Part shown: one piece after another, positions 1-11,003 of the stretch
How positions within the stretch are numbered: the stretch's first letter is position 1
Layout of the letters: every line of letters starts with the position of its first letter
Assembly: GCA_027924585.1 (NCBI GenBank)
Contig: BSBM01000964.1
Span: forward strand, 6,045,501-6,109,500
Direction of reading: 5' to 3'
From: Larix kaempferi
Lineage: Eukaryota; Streptophyta; Pinopsida; Pinales; Pinaceae
DNA length: 64,000 nucleotides
Notes under the pieces: model-generated
Databases searched by the model: none
What the model was told of the DNA's origin: nothing
Seen by the model: the letters and a program-made list of their open reading frames with translations, nothing else
Made by a program: the position numbers and the translations under genes

Positions 1-1840
1 TCCTCCTTGATCCATGCTTCCTCAGCCACCCCCTCTGCATCCTCCCCCTTCGCCTCTCCTCCTCTAACTCTCTTCCTCCTCCTCCTCCATCTTTGCCTCA
101 CCACAACCTACTCTACCCATCCACTGCCTCTCCTCATCCACCTTCACCTCTACCTACTCCTCCTCTTCCACTCATCTTCCTCCTCCTCCCTCTCCTCCTC
201 CCCACCATCTCCTCTACACCTCCTCTAGCTCCCGTCTGCCTCCCCCTCTACCTCCCACCTCACTTACCTCCTCCTCCCCTTTGCCACCCCCCCCTCCCCT
301 ACATCTTCTTCACCAAGCTTTTTGTGATCCCCTACCTCCTCTCCTCCTCCTCCTTATCCTCGTACTCATCCTCTCCTACCTCCCCTACATACACCTCCAC
401 CTCTTCCTTCTCATCCTCCCCTACCTCCTCCCTTGAATCCTTATCCTCCCCCCAGTTACCTCCTCCTCCTCCTCCTCCTCCCCCCCAACCTCCACCTCCT
501 CCCTCTCCTCCTCCTCCGCCCCAAATCCACCTCATCCTCATCCTCCTCTTCCCTTTCCTCCACCTCCTCCTCCTTCTACTTTACTCCTCCTCCTACATCC
601 CCGCTGTTGCCTCTACCTCATCCTCCTTCTCCTCAAACTATCCTCCTTGTCCCTCCTCAAACAACTTTCTCTCCTCCCTCTCCCCCCTTTGAATCCACCT
701 CGACCTCGACCTCCACCCTCCTCCTCCTACTCTTCCTAACCCTCATCCCTCCACCCATCCCACCCCTCCCCACCCTCCTCCCTCTCCTCCCCATTGGCCT
801 TCCCCATCTCCCACCTCCTTTACCTCCCCCTCCTCCCTCTCCTCCCTCTCCTCTCCTTCCTCTGCCCCCCCGCTACTCCCCCTCCACCTCGTCCCCTTCC
901 TCCTCTCCACCACCTCCCCTTCTCTTCATCCACCTACTCCCCCCTTCTCCCCGTCCTCCTTCACCGCTCCTTTAGCTCCCCCACTCCTCCTCACGCTCAT
1001 CCTCCTCGACATTGTTCTTCACCTCTCCTCTTACTATCCCTCACCTCCACCTCTCCTCTTACTCCCACTCCCCCTCTAACTCCTCCTAATATTGCCCCTC
1101 CTCCCCATCCCCTTATCCCCCTCCTATTATGCCACCCACCCCTCATCCTCCTCCTGCCTTGTCTCCCACTCTTCCTCCCCCCCCCCCACCTCCTCCTCTT
1201 CCTCCCCTGCCTTCTCCTCCTCCTCCACCTCCTCCACCTTCCTTGCCTCCACCTCCTCTGCCGCCTTCTCCTCCTCCTCCTCCTCTTTTATTGTCTCCTA
1301 CTCCTCCTCCCCACCTGTCCACCTCATCATTCGCCCCCCCCTTCCCCCTCCTCTCTCCCCTCCTCTCCATCCCCCCTACCCCACTCCTATTATACTTCCC
1401 TCCCCTCCTCCTCCTCCTCCTCCTCCTTCTTTTCCCCTATCTCCCACTCTTCCTCCACCACCACCTCCTCTTCTTCCTCCCCCTTCTCATCCCCTTTCTC
1501 CTCCCCATCCAACCCCTCTCACCTTCTCCTTCACCCACCCCTCCTCCTACTTCCTTTCCTTCCCCCTGCCTTCTCCCTCGCCTCTCCCCCATCTCCTACC
1601 TTGCCTCCCCTTCCTCTCCACCATCTTCCCTTCTCTACCCTCACCTCCCCTCCTCTCAATCCCCCTACCCCCCCCCTTCCCCTCCCCATCCAACCCCACT
1701 CACCTCCTCCTCCACCCACCCCTCCAACTCCTCTCTTTCCTCCTTCTCCGCTCCCCCTCCACCTCCACCTATGCCTCCCCCTCCCCCTACTCTTCCTCCT
1801 CCTTGCGTCTTCCCCCCTTCCTCTCCTCCTCAATCACAAA
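1..1840. repeat. 1.84-kb polypyrimidine (CCT-rich) tract
   Basis: The plus strand is almost entirely C and T, built of CCT/CTC/TCC triplets with scattered A and very few G; the minus strand is correspondingly GGA-rich. It starts at or before the window edge and stops abruptly near 1840, where A+T-rich DNA begins. Long open frames on both strands (Pro/Ser/Leu on plus, Gly/Arg/Glu on minus) result from the lack of stop codons in such composition and are not genes. Tracts of this kind can form triplex (H-DNA) or R-loops; that is general knowledge, not shown here. Confidence 0.9.
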
Positions 1841-2099
1841 AAATAAATACATGTTAAATGCATCAATTAAGAATAAAAATAATAATAAATCATATACAAA
1901 ACATATAAACATATAAAAATAAATAAATAAAATTTAACTAATATTATGTAAAAAATAGTATAGAAAAACAAAATATATATATATATATATATAAGAAATA
2001 AACAATAATTTTAAAAATATATAATTAACAAATAATACATTAATATCAATAATAATAAGGAAGCAAAAAAACATTGTATAATAAAATACATCATATATC

Positions 2100-2400
2100 T
2101 ATATTGATGATAAGTATTATATAAAATAAAGGAAAATAAAATAAAGATAAATAAAAGAAAACGAAGTTATAAATGAGTATAGAAGAGTACCCATCTCGTT
2201 ATACAAATTGTATAAATATTAAAATTTAAAGTTAACCACATGAATACGGAATTATTCTATTAGTGTTTCATACCACTTTACCATGCAACTCGTATTAAAT
2301 ATAAGTATATATTTATCATTGAAATCAAATATAAAGGCGCAGTTATATAATGTGATCGTGAACCAAATAAAGAAAAAAAGCAAAATGTAAACTGGAAAAT
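2100..2400 (+). repeat. Diverged direct repeat, partner at about 3310-3620
   Basis: The order of short matches is kept between the two stretches: TAAGTATTATATAAAA, then a GAGTATA block, then AAATTTRAAKTTAACCA followed by ATGAA, then TTTCRTACCAC. This suggests an old duplication about 1.2 kb apart. Similarity is patchy and was judged by eye. Confidence 0.4.
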
Positions 2401-2809
2401 GGAAAAAAAAAGGAAAATATAATTTAAAAAAGGAAAACTAAAAGGATGCATATAGTCGTGAAAATTAAATTGTCTTTGCCTTCAAACATAAATAAGAAAA
2501 TATTTAAACTTTTACTTATGAAAGTATGAAAAAAAATCATGAGTTAGATGACCATAAACTGATTTTGTTTTATGAACTCATTTTACCATCAAAGAGCAAG
2601 CCACTTCCAATATCTTTTGATAATTATAACCTTCAACTCCACCCACGTAAATCCCTAATTGATATTTTAATATAAATCGCTAAATAATACGAAATATTAT
2701 TTTGAATGGCCTTCCTTCTCATGGGTTTACTTCATTATTCTATCCCTTTGGTACCTAAAACTATTCAGAGAAATAACCACGGCCATGCTATGACTCTTAA
2801 TTTAATAGA

Positions 2810-2914
2810 GAAATAATCATTAAAATAGAGAAAACAATAATAGAAGTAAATGTATATAACAGAAATAATCATTAAAATAGGGAAAACAGTAATAGATGTA
2901 AATGTATATAATAA
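2810..2914 (+). repeat. Tandem repeat, two ~52-bp units
   Basis: A GAAATAATCATTAAAATAG unit continuing through AAAACARTAATAGA to GTAAATGTATATAA occurs at 2810 and again at 2862 with a few substitutions. Confidence 0.7.
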
Positions 2915-4567
2915 TTGATATTTAATTTAGAAATAAATAACACTTAATACATATATTAAAAATGAAATAATCAAATCAATTTCCATTAGTTTAGTTAAGA
3001 AGATATCCCTCTAAATAAAGAAACAAAAAACATAAAATTTAAATAATCAAATTGAATATATCAACCAATTATTTATATATATATATATAGTAAACACATA
3101 ATTAGTAAAAAAAAAATATAAAATAAATAAAACACAATAATTAATTTACTTTTAAAATATATAGATTAAAAATAAAAATAATATATTCTTAACCTAAATT
3201 AAATACAAAGTGTAAAAGCAATGTGGAAAGTATATTAATTTGAAAGATCACTGACACTTAAAAATAAAACATGTCAAAGAAAAATAATTTTTTTTATAAC
3301 GTAAGCAATTTATATATATATATAAATTAATAATAAGTATTATATAAAACTAGTAAAAAATAAAGAAAACCTCTGAAGAAAAATCCATGAGTATACCGAG
3401 GTTCCAACTACGACAGAAATATTTTATTAACATATTCTTTAAAGTATGGAAATGTTAGATAATTTTTCTATAATACTTAAAAAAATACATTATAAAAATA
3501 GCATACGTATTTAAATTTGAATTAACCAAATGAACGCCGGAACGATTATATGTTTCGTACCACGTAAGTGTAACCCTTTAATCACAAAACAAAATGTAAA
3601 GCGGAAGACACACTGAAATGAAAAACCGCTAAACCTCTTGCGAGTTAAAAATCTTGCCAATTAAAATCCATTGAAGGGGAAAATCAGATAAACTAGTGCT
3701 CCTGGAGTCTATTTTCTTTATGTTTCTAGAGCAGCTATTCTACTCTTATTTGTTTGTGTAGCGCTCAGTACTGAATAGATCATAATTACCTCAAATGAGA
3801 ATCCTTGAGACTTTACTTGTTAGTGGTTTGGGTCTACAGAGTTCAAAATCTTCACCACCGTCCACAACATTTCTACCTGCACACACTTGTATATATTAAA
3901 CCAAATGCACAAAATGCAGCTGCAGATCAAATAAGAACGAACAAATACCTTATATACCTCTTCCACCCACTCACATAAGCCACGACTATAGGGTTTAACC
4001 AAGCCAACTATCATCTCATCTCCAAGAAGAAACCAAATGAAAACAGTAAAAAATATCTTTAAAAAAATTCAAAACAGAGCACGTTACCAGCAAAAGAAGA
4101 AAACGAGCATGGCCATGTTATGAGTCCTAATTCAACACAGAAATAACCATTAAAATACCCAAAAATGCAATAAAAGAAATAGAAGAAAAAAAAATGCAAT
4201 TATGTTGACTAAAGCTCTTCAAGATTAAGAACCCATCAGTCTCTCTCATACGCTCTGTAGCAGAAACAACAATCTTCTCTTTCCTGCTCTGCTCAGTTTT
4301 TGATACAAAAGAAATTAGCGGTAGGAAGAATGGAATAAGATAATCAAAGTAATCTCATCAGTAGAGGTTATCCGGATAGATACATAATTGGTGCGGAGGA
4401 GGAAGAGGAAGTTCTTTAAGAATTGGAATTTGATGGCCTCTCATACTGGGATGCCATCTTCACCCCTTATTATCCGAAACCTCCCATAGTGAAGGGACCC
4501 GACCACCACGCTCGTCCCTCAAAACATGGCTGCCATGAGTATGTTGTGGAGTCCGCTGGAGTAGGGT

Positions 4568-4861
4568 TTACGAAGACATCCAATACATTATCCGGATAAC
4601 GATCAATTGTTCAAAATCAACTAAGGTCCAAGATTTCTCCCTCTCACAGATCCATTTTATGTTTTGTAGAGCCCCATCAAAATCGACGGCCCCATAATCT
4701 TCCATAGTCTGCCCACAGGTTTCAAAGAAGAGTGGGTCTCCATAACAGTGGACATTCAATATCTGCAACATGTCTATGGTACTCGCTACTTCCCCACGGT
4801 GCGGCCATAGTGAGTATTCTTGTGGAAGAAATACACTCTGTGCATGCCTTCTGGAGGTCAA
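4568..4861 (-). CDS. Unrecognised 97-aa ORF, possible gene fragment
   Basis: I do not recognise this protein. Its composition is balanced (Trp, Cys, His, Asp and Glu well spread), unlike the A+T-driven frames around it, and it lies in a 0.8-kb island of higher complexity (about 4240-5060). The stretch QNIKWICEREKSWTLVDFEQ looks protein-like. No signal peptide, repeat or known motif is visible. The sequence beyond its stop, toward 4380, has no clear continuation in one frame. It could be one exon of a host gene, a relic of a gene captured by a transposon, or chance. There are no neighbours to help. Confidence 0.22.
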   Translation of the reverse strand: MTSRRHAQSVFLPQEYSLWPHRGEVASTIDMLQILNVHCYGDPLFFETCGQTMEDYGAVDFDGALQNIKWICEREKSWTLVDFEQLIVIRIMYWMSS

Positions 4862-5061
4862 GGGGTCGAGTCTCGGCTGGTGTCCTGTACGTTGTATGAC
4901 TGTATTATGGGCTCAAAATCCATACATCTTTGAGAGCATCGATGCCATTAACATAATTCCATCCATTCTAATGCACTCATGAGACATTCCTCCACCGTTA
5001 CAGAGCACTCTCTCCACCGTCACATTTACATTGGCCAAATAATTTTACCTTGATTTATCGA

Positions 5062-6640
5062 TTTGTAGCCACTCACTCTCCAACGGTTATGCTTTTAGCT
5101 GTTTTCCCAAACCGCTGGCATTTTCAGATAATATAATATTAAAAATAATCAATATTAAATTTAAATTTTTAATTTAAGTTTACCAAAGATTTAAAAGATG
5201 AATTATTAGTTCTAACATAATTGGAATTTAGAAATTTTTGGATTCTTTTAAATGTATTTATAAATATTTTATTTTTACCAAAATAGATATGTATAAAATA
5301 GTGACTTCATTGTAAAATCTATGTATAAAGATGTGATTATTTTCATAAAGTTTGTTTAAGAAACATTTTCTAAATATTTTTCTAAAATTTAAATGATAAT
5401 TATTAATTAATAAAAAACAAATATTTAATATTTCAAGTTTTGAAGGTTGATGTTGACAATTACAATGTATTATTTTAATTTGATTATTAATCATGTTTTT
5501 CATTAAATGATCATTTAGATTCAAATTAGGATGAGTACAAGCTAATGATGGTCATTTTTGGTGTCTTACATGCAACAAAAAATAAAAATAAAAACAAAAT
5601 CATCCCTCATCTTCAAGACATCTACATAATCAATATTTCTTTCAGTAAAAAATATGAAATGTTGGAAATCAAATCACCTTTATGAATATATCTATATTTA
5701 TTGAAAATTCTCATAACTAGATCATTTATGATTTTTTCTATTATTGACATTTTATTTTTTATGTCAAATTATAAGGTATATGTCCTTCCTAGTGTACCCT
5801 TTGAGGGCCTAAATGATGGAATCAATATACCAAAACTTGTAAACATATAGATAAGTAGTACTAGTTCAATGACATATTATAAGGTATATGTCCTTCTTAG
5901 CACACCCTTTGAGGGCCGAAATGATGGAATCAATATATGAAAAACTTGTAAACATGTAGTGTTATTTTTTGAAAATAAAATTAGCACATTTTAATTTTTT
6001 TTTATAATTATCTATGTGAGCATACCTTGAATCACCAAATGTTAGTGTAACTTTTAAAGGTCTTATTGTAATCATGAAGGCTTGGATTTTTGTTAGTATC
6101 TAGAGGTAGGTGTCTAGTAGTGCAACATATAATTTTTTTTATAAAATGGTTGAGAAATGAAATTGTTTTGACTAAAAAACCGAAATAATGTTTTTTTTGT
6201 TAAGGAGTTACATCACAAAAAAAAATTTAAAAAAAAAATTTAATTCTTAAAAATTACAGATTTGTGATATGTAAAAAGGGTTCTATCTACATCTGCAATT
6301 TCATCATCCATGATTGTCTGTAACATACTATAGCGGACCTTGAAATGTAGACATATTGAGAGAAGAGAAAAAGTTTCAAATTGGCGATGTTTAAATGCTA
6401 GGTCCATAGGACAACCTTGTTTACTCTGAAGCTAAGTCCATCGCGGAACATTAAGATAGGAGGTGGCATGTCATTAGGTGAGTAGGAGCGTTTATAGTGT
6501 TACATAATGCATGCATGTTGTGTTTAATTTCAAATTTTGTGTTTGCACAATGTCAAGTGTTGTATATCAACTGCATGACATGTTCACATCGCTTGTGAAA
6601 TATGTTCATATCATGTGCGTGATATGTTCACATCGCGTTC
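5062..6640. other. A+T-rich intergenic DNA, no gene seen
   Basis: Apart from the two-unit repeat at 5771-5965 and a small cluster of TGTTCACATCGC-like and ATATGTTCATATC-like motifs at about 6575-6645, nothing stands out. The 88-codon minus frame at 5258-5524 is rich in Asn, Ile and Lys and is explained by A+T content. Confidence 0.5.
5771..5965 (+). repeat. Tandem duplication, ~108-bp spacing
   Basis: ATAAGGTATATGTCCTTC, then ACCCTTTGAGGGCC, AATGATGGAATCAATATA and AAAACTTGTAAACAT, occur in the same order starting at 5771 and 5879, with substitutions between units. CCCTTTGAGGG is partly palindromic. Confidence 0.75.
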
Positions 6641-6886
6641 CCGACATACATGTAATTGATTTTTTTGTATAGTGCATAGTAAATAGAGACTAAAAAATAA
6701 AAAATATCCCATTGCAATTCCATCACCCAACTAATATCTTGAATACCTTGAGGGAATTATCTAGTATTTCCTAGAATATTCCACCTATTTTTCATACACA
6801 ATCCATATATAAATCCCTCAAAAATCAAAACTGTAGGATTCATAGACTAGACCATCCAAGATGGGACACTACATACTTCCCCTCTT
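6640..6886 (-). mobile_element. Probable decayed gypsy LTR and polypurine tract
   Basis: Read on the minus strand, AAGAGGGGAAGTA (6886-6874) is followed directly by TGTAGTGTCCCAT (6873-6861), the arrangement of a polypurine tract abutting the TG end of an LTR. The DNA upstream of it on the minus strand (about 7030-6887) reads in places like the tail of a gypsy pol. The other LTR end and the partner LTR were not found, so the left boundary is a guess. The remnant is probably old and solitary. Confidence 0.35.
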
Positions 6887-7513
6887 GCATTAAAATTTGC
6901 CCGAAATTTCTTAAATAAAAATATAAAGAGTCATTTTCTTGTCTCATGTAATGAGAAGGAATCAATCTCAAACATCCCATAATGTCAGTTAGGTTATGCA
7001 ATTAGCTCCATGCCATCTTGTCACCTACCCAAATTCTGAGAATATTATTTTATTTGCAAAATACTTGATGTTAAATTTTAATTACAAAGTTTTGTAATTA
7101 TGAGCAAGTTTGGTCAAGGATGAATGTAATTACTGATTATTATTATTTAATAAATTAAAGTAGGAGACAAACACCCAAGGGAACTGTTAAATGAGTGTTC
7201 ACTGACCCACTAGGAGGAATTGAAGCTGTTAGAAGGCATGGGATGGATGGCAGCATTTGCACTTCACCACTAGCTGTTGGTTATGGGACAACTACCCCTA
7301 AAAATGTGGCGTTATCCCCCAGGTGGGTGGGAGTGAGCAGGCAGCTCGTTAAATGACCAATTAACCACTAAAAGGCGTACGCAGCCTACATAAGGCAGTT
7401 CAAATTGAGCAGACATCTCTCTTACAATATTTTCTACAGAAATATTCCTCAAGTGCATCAGGTGATAACTGAGAGATTCGAATAGGGAGGCTATGTGAGA
7501 GTGCAACTGTAAG
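6887..7513. other. Flank of the 3.7-kb LTR element; possible pol-tail remnant
   Basis: Minus-strand fragments next to the tract at 6874 may be degenerate pol sequence. The rest, including the pre-insertion flank ending in GTAAG (7509-7513), has no recognised feature. A minus frame at 7312-7623 runs into the LTR and is not considered a gene. Confidence 0.3.
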
Positions 7514-7725
7514 TGCAATATACCGAATTCAGCTAACAATGAAGAGAATCCATCTTCGAGAATAATGTGATAATAAATGAATAAATGATAATTGGATGAT
7601 GAATGTATTACAAGAGAGCTCACCTTTGATAAGGTTTGAGCGTGCTTGAGGAAGGGTTACGTCCCTTCAATTAAATAATTAACAATTTATTGTTTAATTT
7701 AACATATCATTTAATATTCGTAGCA
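7514..7725 (-). repeat. 3' LTR of the gag-protease element
   Basis: 212 bp, TG...CA, matching 11004-11215. In element orientation the TATA-like site of the other LTR is altered here (TATCAAAG instead of TATAAAAG). GTAAG precedes it on the plus strand. Confidence 0.92.
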
Positions 7726-8225
7726 TTGCCACCCCCTTTAAAGGGAGCTTTGTCCTCAAAGCTATATTTCTTGGCATCATATTTTGTCCTTGATTTGTGT
7801 CGATGCTTGATTTGAGCTAAGTGATATGGACTGGTCTTTCTATCTTGATGATGGCTTGGGTCCCTTTTATGCTGCGACTCTTTTTGTTTGCGTGGCGATT
7901 TTCTTAGACCATACAATCGATACTTACTTCCATTCCATTTAAAACTCATGTATTGTTTTTGTAGATTGGTAGAGTTTGTACCTAGTGACGCTAGCCATTC
8001 GATGCCTAATACCATGTCTACTTCCTTGAGTGGTAACGCAATACAATTGAGTTGTAGGTATAATTTTTGTATGTGTAATGACACCTTATGACATTTTCCC
8101 ACTTCTTCTATGTGTTGATCCGCGATGGTGGAGGCTTTAAGCCCTTTTGTGGGAAACACAAAAAGATTAAGTTCCTTTGCCCTGTTGATGTTGATCAAAT
8201 TATGGGTACATCCAGAATCAACCAA
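7707..8225 (-). pseudogene. Retroviral-type aspartic protease domain, end of gag-pol relic
   Basis: This is the protease of the gag-protease element, which in an active element would cut the gag-pol polyprotein inside the virus-like particle. The frame opens at VDSGCTHN (residues 2-9; D-S-G catalytic triad) and has the later hydrophobic VLGIEWLASLG block typical of the second half of plant gypsy proteases. A Lys/His/Arg-rich stretch follows, then the pol-terminal FEDKAPFKGGGN, and the stop lies inside the LTR. RT, RNase H and integrase should lie between protease and tail but are missing. Upstream, the zinc-knuckle region is in another frame, so at least one frameshift separates them. The start shown is only the first Met of the open segment. 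Confidence 0.8.
7726..7739 (-). other. Polypurine tract of the gag-protease element
   Basis: On the minus strand AAAGGGGGTGGCAA abuts the TG of the 3' LTR, as expected for the plus-strand primer of reverse transcription. Confidence 0.8.
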
Positions 8226-8481
8226 AATTGTGATATCCCTATCTATAATAGACCCTGTAAGTTGTAACCTCTTTGGTCTTGTATATTTTGTTGCTTGGGA
8301 TAAGAGTTGTTTGTTTTCAATGTTGTTGCAACTTCTTAGATGTGGTGGAATATAGCTCCCATGATTAACGGATTTCCTTTTTGTTGGGTGTTAACATTCT
8401 TGGGTGCCACTAGATCCTCTTCCTTACAAGTTTGTTGAATACAGGTAATGGTCACTATTGATGCTTCAGATAAGCTTGTAT

Positions 8482-9016
8482 CTACATCAGACTCAGAAGT
8501 TTCTTCTGTGGGTACATGTACTTCTTTTCCATTAATAATTTTGCAGTGTGCTGTGTGATTGGCTTGGCATTTATGGCCAGGAGTCCAATCTTCTCCACAT
8601 CGACGACATGTATTCTTCTTCTTATTATTATTATTGTCGGCGTGTCCAATGGATGCTTCAAAATCTTTCTTAACTTCATAACTATATGATTTAGAGGTGT
8701 TTCATTGATGACCAGGTGACCAATTGTCTCCACAATATCTGCATTGTTCCCCTCTTTCCACTCTTGTCTTGGGAGTTCCTTCTAGTTTGAGTTCTGCTCC
8801 TTTCACTTTGCGTCTTGTTGCCTCGACATTCAGAATGTTATGCAGTTTTAACTCATTTTGTATGTAGGGTTTTAGTCCCCCCAAGTAATTTTCTAGTTGT
8901 TGTTTGTCTAATAACCCAAATAGTCTGGTAGCGAGTGATTCCCATTGGTGTGTGAATTCTTCGATGTTTCCTTTTTGGTGTAACCTGGTAAGCTTCGAGA
9001 AAAATTCGTCTTCGTT
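8482..9016 (-). pseudogene. gag C-terminal half with two zinc-knuckle motifs
   Basis: This continues the gag of the same element after the inserted inverted-repeat element. It begins in frame at NEDEFFSKLTRLHQKGN, a hallmark of plant gypsy gag. It continues to CRYCGDNWSPGHQ, where the next codon is TGA (8702-8704) in place of the expected final Cys codon of a CX2CX7HXC knuckle. In the same frame a second knuckle, CRRCGEDWTPGHKC, follows at about 8615-8565. These knuckles bind the RNA genome in active elements. The stop codon and later frameshifts make it a pseudogene. The Met-initiated frame 8482-8733 is a different reading frame over the second knuckle. Confidence 0.75.
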
Positions 9017-9591
9017 CATTAGAGGAAATTTCAATTTAAAATGGGCCTTCCAAAAATAATACAAATTCCATGTCATCATGTATTAGCCAATCAAATTGCT
9101 TTAAAATTAAAAAAGGGAGCACCTAAAAAAATTGGAGAGAAAAAATAAAAACTACTTTTTTGGATCGTATTTTCAACTTATCTCCTTGTAGGTTTACTCA
9201 AATTTCAAGCGGGAGGACTTGTTTGATGCATAATTAAATTATGCATCCAACGAGAACCCATGTTGCATACTTTCAACAACATCCACACCATGAAAAATCG
9301 AAAATACATTAAAAACCATGTTTTCTCTCACTAGAAACACGTTTTTAAATGTATTTTCATTTTTTCATGGTGTGGATGTTGTTGAAAGTATGCAACATGG
9401 ATACTCGTTGGATGCATAATTTAATTATGCATCCAACGAGTCCTCCCGCTTGAAATTTTGGTAGACCTACAAGGAGATAAGTTGGAAATACGATCCAAAA
9501 AAGTAGTTTTTTTACTCTCTCTACTATTATTTTATTATTTTATTATTATTTTCCTTAGGATGCCCATTTTCTACCCAAATTTCCTCTAATG
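9017..9591. mobile_element. ~575-bp inverted-repeat (foldback/MITE-like) element inside gag
   Basis: Termini are inverted repeats: CATTAGAGGAAATTT with AAAATGGGC at 9017-9045 is matched in reverse by 9562-9591. Long subterminal arms also pair: GTTGCATACTTTCAACAACA near 9262 with its complement near 9375-9400, ATGCATAATTAAATTATGCAT with its counterpart near 9412-9433, and AAAACTACTTTTTTGGATCG near 9150 with its complement near 9490-9510. It has no ORF. It splits gag exactly: FKRFQGI on one side joins NEDEFFSKL on the other in frame. I could not find a convincing target duplication, so the superfamily is open. Confidence 0.85.
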
Positions 9592-10242
9592 GATTCCTTG
9601 AAACCTTTTGAAGAAATCATTTTTGAACAAATTCCATGTGTATGCGAATTGGTCACCTTTCCACCACATATACCAGTTGTAGGCATATCCTTCAAGGTGC
9701 ATAGATGCATACTTCACTTTTTCTTCATCTGTTGTGATGTTATAGATATCGAAGTATTCCTCTGTTTTATTTAACCATGCAATGCGTTGTTCGTCATTCC
9801 CACTGAACTTTGACATTTCTATTTTTGCTTTGGGGAGATACACTACATAATGCTGGTACTGATGGCCTCTTGTCTTGTTGTGTGGTGATCCAGAATTGTT
9901 GGTTGAAGCACTTGACATATCTGATTCGTCTTTGGGTTTGCAATGATCATTTGTCTCCTTCTGTCCCATCCTTTCCATGAACTTGTTTAACGTGTCGCTT
10001 AGTTGGTCTTGTTTTTCCTTCATCTTGTCCAATTTTTCATCTAGCCCTTTTTCTAAAACTGAAATGACTTCCACTCTGATTTAATTTTTCAGCTTTGCAT
10101 TGGAATTTTTTATTTCTTCCTTTAAATCTTCTTGAAACATTTTGTCAAGTTTGTCCATTTTGGAGTTTAGACCTTCAAGGATTTTTAAATCTCTAATTTG
10201 GTCTTTTTCTAATTTTTCTAGTCGATTTTGTAACTCAGCCAT
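9592..10242 (-). pseudogene. gag N-terminal half, one nonsense codon
   Basis: This is the structural (capsid/nucleocapsid) precursor of the gag-protease element. It most likely starts at the ATG at 10242-10240, giving a Leu/Lys/Glu-rich coiled-coil-like N-terminus (MAELQNRLEKLEKDQ). An in-frame TAA at 10083-10081 interrupts it after about 53 codons, and the same frame continues through VISVLEKGLDEKLDKMKEKQ to the gag core. The core has the family signatures ...RIAWLNKTEEYFDIYNI and YAYNWYMWW, and ends at FFKRFQGI where the inverted-repeat element is inserted. The open part after the nonsense codon is 10074-9586. Confidence 0.82.
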
Positions 10243-11003
10243 GGTTCCTGACCTGGTGTGGGGAGGTGAATATTTGGAATCGAATTTGACTTATGCGGGT
10301 AGGGCTAAGGAGGGTATTAGGAAATTTTAATAATGTATAATAAAATTATATATTTAAAAAAATATATAATAATAATATTATTATATATATATTTTTTTTA
10401 TTTTTTTTTTAAATTTAATAAATATAATAATAATAAAAATTATTATTATATAGTTTTTTTTTTTGTTTTATTAACTTTGGATTGGCTTGTTGTTTTGCAG
10501 GGCATTGGTGGGCGTTGGTGGCTACGAGGCAACGATGAGGATGACGTGGAGGCTGATGGGGAAGCGAGTGTGGAGGGGTGAATGGCGATGTGGAGGCAGC
10601 GGAAGGCTGGTGGGAGAGGGTAGCAGGGGGTAGGGACGGCATGCAGGATAGGGGGAGCGTGGAGTTGTGGGGGAGTAGAGTGGATCTGCGGGGGAAAGGG
10701 GAGGACACACACGGTGCAGGGAAGAGGGGGGGTGGCATGGGCAGCCTGGGGAGGCCGTGGAGAAGTGGTAAGGCGATGGTGGAGTGGTGATGTGGTGTAG
10801 GTGACGTCGATGGAGTGCAAAGGTGGAGGATGGGGGAAGGAGTAAGAAGGTGGTGCACAGGAGAGCCACTTGTGCAGGTGGACGATGAAAGAGATGGAGG
10901 TGACGGCGTGGAGTGCAGGTGGATAGGTTGGGAAGCGATGAAATGGAAGAGTGGTGAAGAGAACTACGGAAGGTGCCGAGGAGCGGGGAGCTCTGATACC
11001 AAA
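10243..11003 (-). other. Leader of the gag-protease element with A+T-only insert-like stretch
   Basis: Between gag and the primer site are two contrasting parts. At 10330-10480 the sequence is nearly pure A+T with palindromic TAATAATATTATTA-like runs. At 10500-10990 the plus strand is G-rich (GTGGAGG, GGGGGAG, GATGG), so the element strand is C/T-rich. The overlapping frames on both strands in the second part arise from composition. The leader may have carried packaging signals; nothing more can be said. Confidence 0.6.
10990..11001 (-). other. Primer-binding site (initiator tRNA-Met type)
   Basis: On the minus strand, TGGTATCAGAGC follows the CA end of the 5' LTR after two bases. This is the standard primer site of plant LTR elements. 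Confidence 0.9.

Larger units (their letters stand above)
1841..4240. other. A+T-rich intergenic DNA, no gene seen
   Basis: Very A+T-rich sequence with short (AT)n runs near 1971-1995, 3075-3090 and 3310-3325 and no credible coding region. Two stretches resemble each other weakly (see the repeat at 2100-2400). A short motif around 2779-2850 (GGCCATGCTATGA, then a GAAATAATCATTAAAATAG-like run) recurs in diverged form at about 4107-4185. A short minus-strand frame at 3820-4014 has no recognisable content. Confidence 0.6.

Noticed and set aside
7-1916. Many long overlapping ORFs in the first 1.9 kb
   Set aside because: They follow from the near absence of stop codons in CCT-type sequence; the products are only Pro/Ser/Leu or Gly/Arg/Glu low complexity in several frames at once.
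10415-10869. Pro/His-rich minus-strand ORFs in the leader of the gag-protease element
   Set aside because: Three overlapping frames open at once over C/T-rich DNA between primer site and gag; a composition effect.
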